Of a stretch of 64,000 nt of DNA, positions 62,966 through 64,000 are shown in pieces. This stretch comes from Sindora glabra (taxonomy: Eukaryota; Streptophyta; Magnoliopsida; Fabales; Fabaceae). Location: contig CM035226.1 of NCBI GenBank assembly GCA_020226215.1, positions 92,280,895-92,344,894 of the forward strand, written 5' to 3'. Every line of letters starts with the position of its first letter. The stretch's first letter is position 1. Under the pieces are notes generated by a model. That model had not been told where the DNA came from and made no database searches. It was given only the letters and a program-made list of their open reading frames with translations. A program made the translations under genes and the position numbers.

Positions 62966-64000
62966 ATGGCATCATTGGTTGGTCAACTTGTTTTTCCTTT
63001 AGAGAATGGTTATAGAGTTTGGGAGGACCCTTCATTCATCAAGTGGAAAAAAAGCGACGCTCATGTTACTTTGCATTGCCATGATTCAGTCGAAGGTGAA
63101 GACACTTTTTTTTTTTTTGGGTAATTTTGCATCTGTAATTTATATTGTATTATTGAAAATAATTGATTTTGCGTTCTAAGTTTGTTTGGTGGGATAATTT
63201 TAACAATTGGGTCTCTGTTAATTGGTATTTTTAGGTCGTGGTTGGTTTGATTCAATCGAAGATGGGGTTTCATTGTAAACTCTTTCTCCTTTTAGGGCCT
63301 ATATATGAGTGAAAAGTATGTTTCTGATATTCTCATATTGATTTTATTCAAAATATTGTCTAGCTTTTCAACTTACATGTTGAGGAGAATATGAAATCCA
63401 GATTTATAATAAGTCTTGTGGCTGATTATTAGTATTAGTATTTACAAATAATTCTCTTAAAATGCTATTAGCATAGTAAGCACAAAAATTTTAAGTCCTT
63501 TTGAACTGCGGTTATTCTTATCCGGCAATATCATAGTTTATCCTATGAACTCCTTTTTGTATTCAGATTATATTTTTTAGTCACCGTTTGAGCATTAATT
63601 TTCTTCCGATCAGCTGTTATTCAGATTGAATTTATTAGTCACTGTTTCAGCAAAGATGGTATCCAATAATAGTTCCTAGGATAAGTGTAACATTCTCAAA
63701 TTTTGAGGCTTGTTGATGGTGCTGTACTTTATCCACATTCTTTCAATATGCAATTGAAGTTTGCCTTGCTTTCTTATTTTTGAAAACCTGACATTCTGTG
63801 ACGGTGGGTGGTAGGATCTCTTAAATACTGGTATAATCGCAACAAAGTAGACTTTCTGGTTTCGAAGTCTGCTGTTTGGAATGATGATGCTGTTAACGGT
63901 GCTCTTGAAAGTGCTGCGTTTTGGGTCAAAGACTTGCCCTTTGTCAAGTCGTTGTCTGGATATTGGAAATTTTGCTTAGCTTCAAATCCTAACAGTGTCC
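62966..64000 (+). CDS. Second GH2 LacZ-type beta-galactosidase gene, first two exons (runs off window)
   Basis: Exon 1 is 62966-63095 and exon 2 begins at 63815 and continues beyond 64000; intron phase and positions equal those of gene 1. The N terminus is MASLVGQLVFPLENGYRVWE, closer to what is known for the family than gene 1 (MGPLVGQ). By eye, exon 1 differs from gene 1 at about 10 of 130 bases, and the visible 186 bases of exon 2 at about 4, including Gln to Lys, Ser to Cys and Thr to Asn changes. Intron 1 is 719 bp versus 3083 bp in gene 1. No disruption is seen in the visible part; whether the whole gene is intact cannot be judged. Confidence 0.88.

Noticed and set aside
1..64000. tRNA, rRNA or organellar DNA
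   Set aside because: I saw no tRNA cloverleaf-type or rRNA sequence; the gene structures are nuclear.

Overview
This is nuclear DNA of a dicot plant: AT-rich intergenic sequence, intron-rich genes with GT-AG borders, a plant-specific RNA polymerase gene, and many nested plant transposons. The species cannot be fixed from the sequence alone.

Layout. (1) 1-6884: the 3' part of a Pol V largest-subunit gene (NRPE1) on the + strand. Six 3' exons are visible (2365-6884). They carry a WG/GW-rich AGO-hook repeat region, a DeCL domain and an unusual proline-rich tail. Upstream, presumably in an intron, lie a decayed LINE 3' end (1-740) and a non-autonomous Mutator-like element (1175-2043, exact 9-bp target duplication). 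(2) 7-19.5 kb: AT-rich intergenic DNA with several terminal-inverted-repeat elements and the first copy of a large segmental duplication. (3) 19669-37889: a complete 17-exon glycoside hydrolase family 2 gene (beta-galactosidase, LacZ type; 1113 codons by my splice model). Its introns hold a decayed Copia element, a LINE scrap and MITE-like insertions. (4) 38-50.6 kb: transposon-rich spacer with a 765-bp inverted-repeat element, LINE and CACTA (Transposase_24) scraps, and a decayed Ty3/Gypsy pol fragment split by a 1630-bp solo LTR. (5) about 50.63-64.0 kb: the second copy of the segmental duplication. It is interrupted by a 6.7-kb hAT transposon (with a 797-bp hAT-type MITE nested inside) and by a 5'-truncated LINE. 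It ends in the first two exons of a second, paralogous GH2 gene that runs off the window.

How it fits together. The main structural event is a tandem duplication of an upstream region plus a GH2 gene, offset by about 40-43 kb. Each copy serves as the empty-site reference for insertions in the other, so several elements can be delimited to the base. No new multigene system is apparent. The most notable observations are the two repeat arrays of NRPE1, the GH2 tandem pair with differing upstream ORFs, and the well-resolved nested insertions. All identities and splice sites were read by eye; no database search or alignment program was run.
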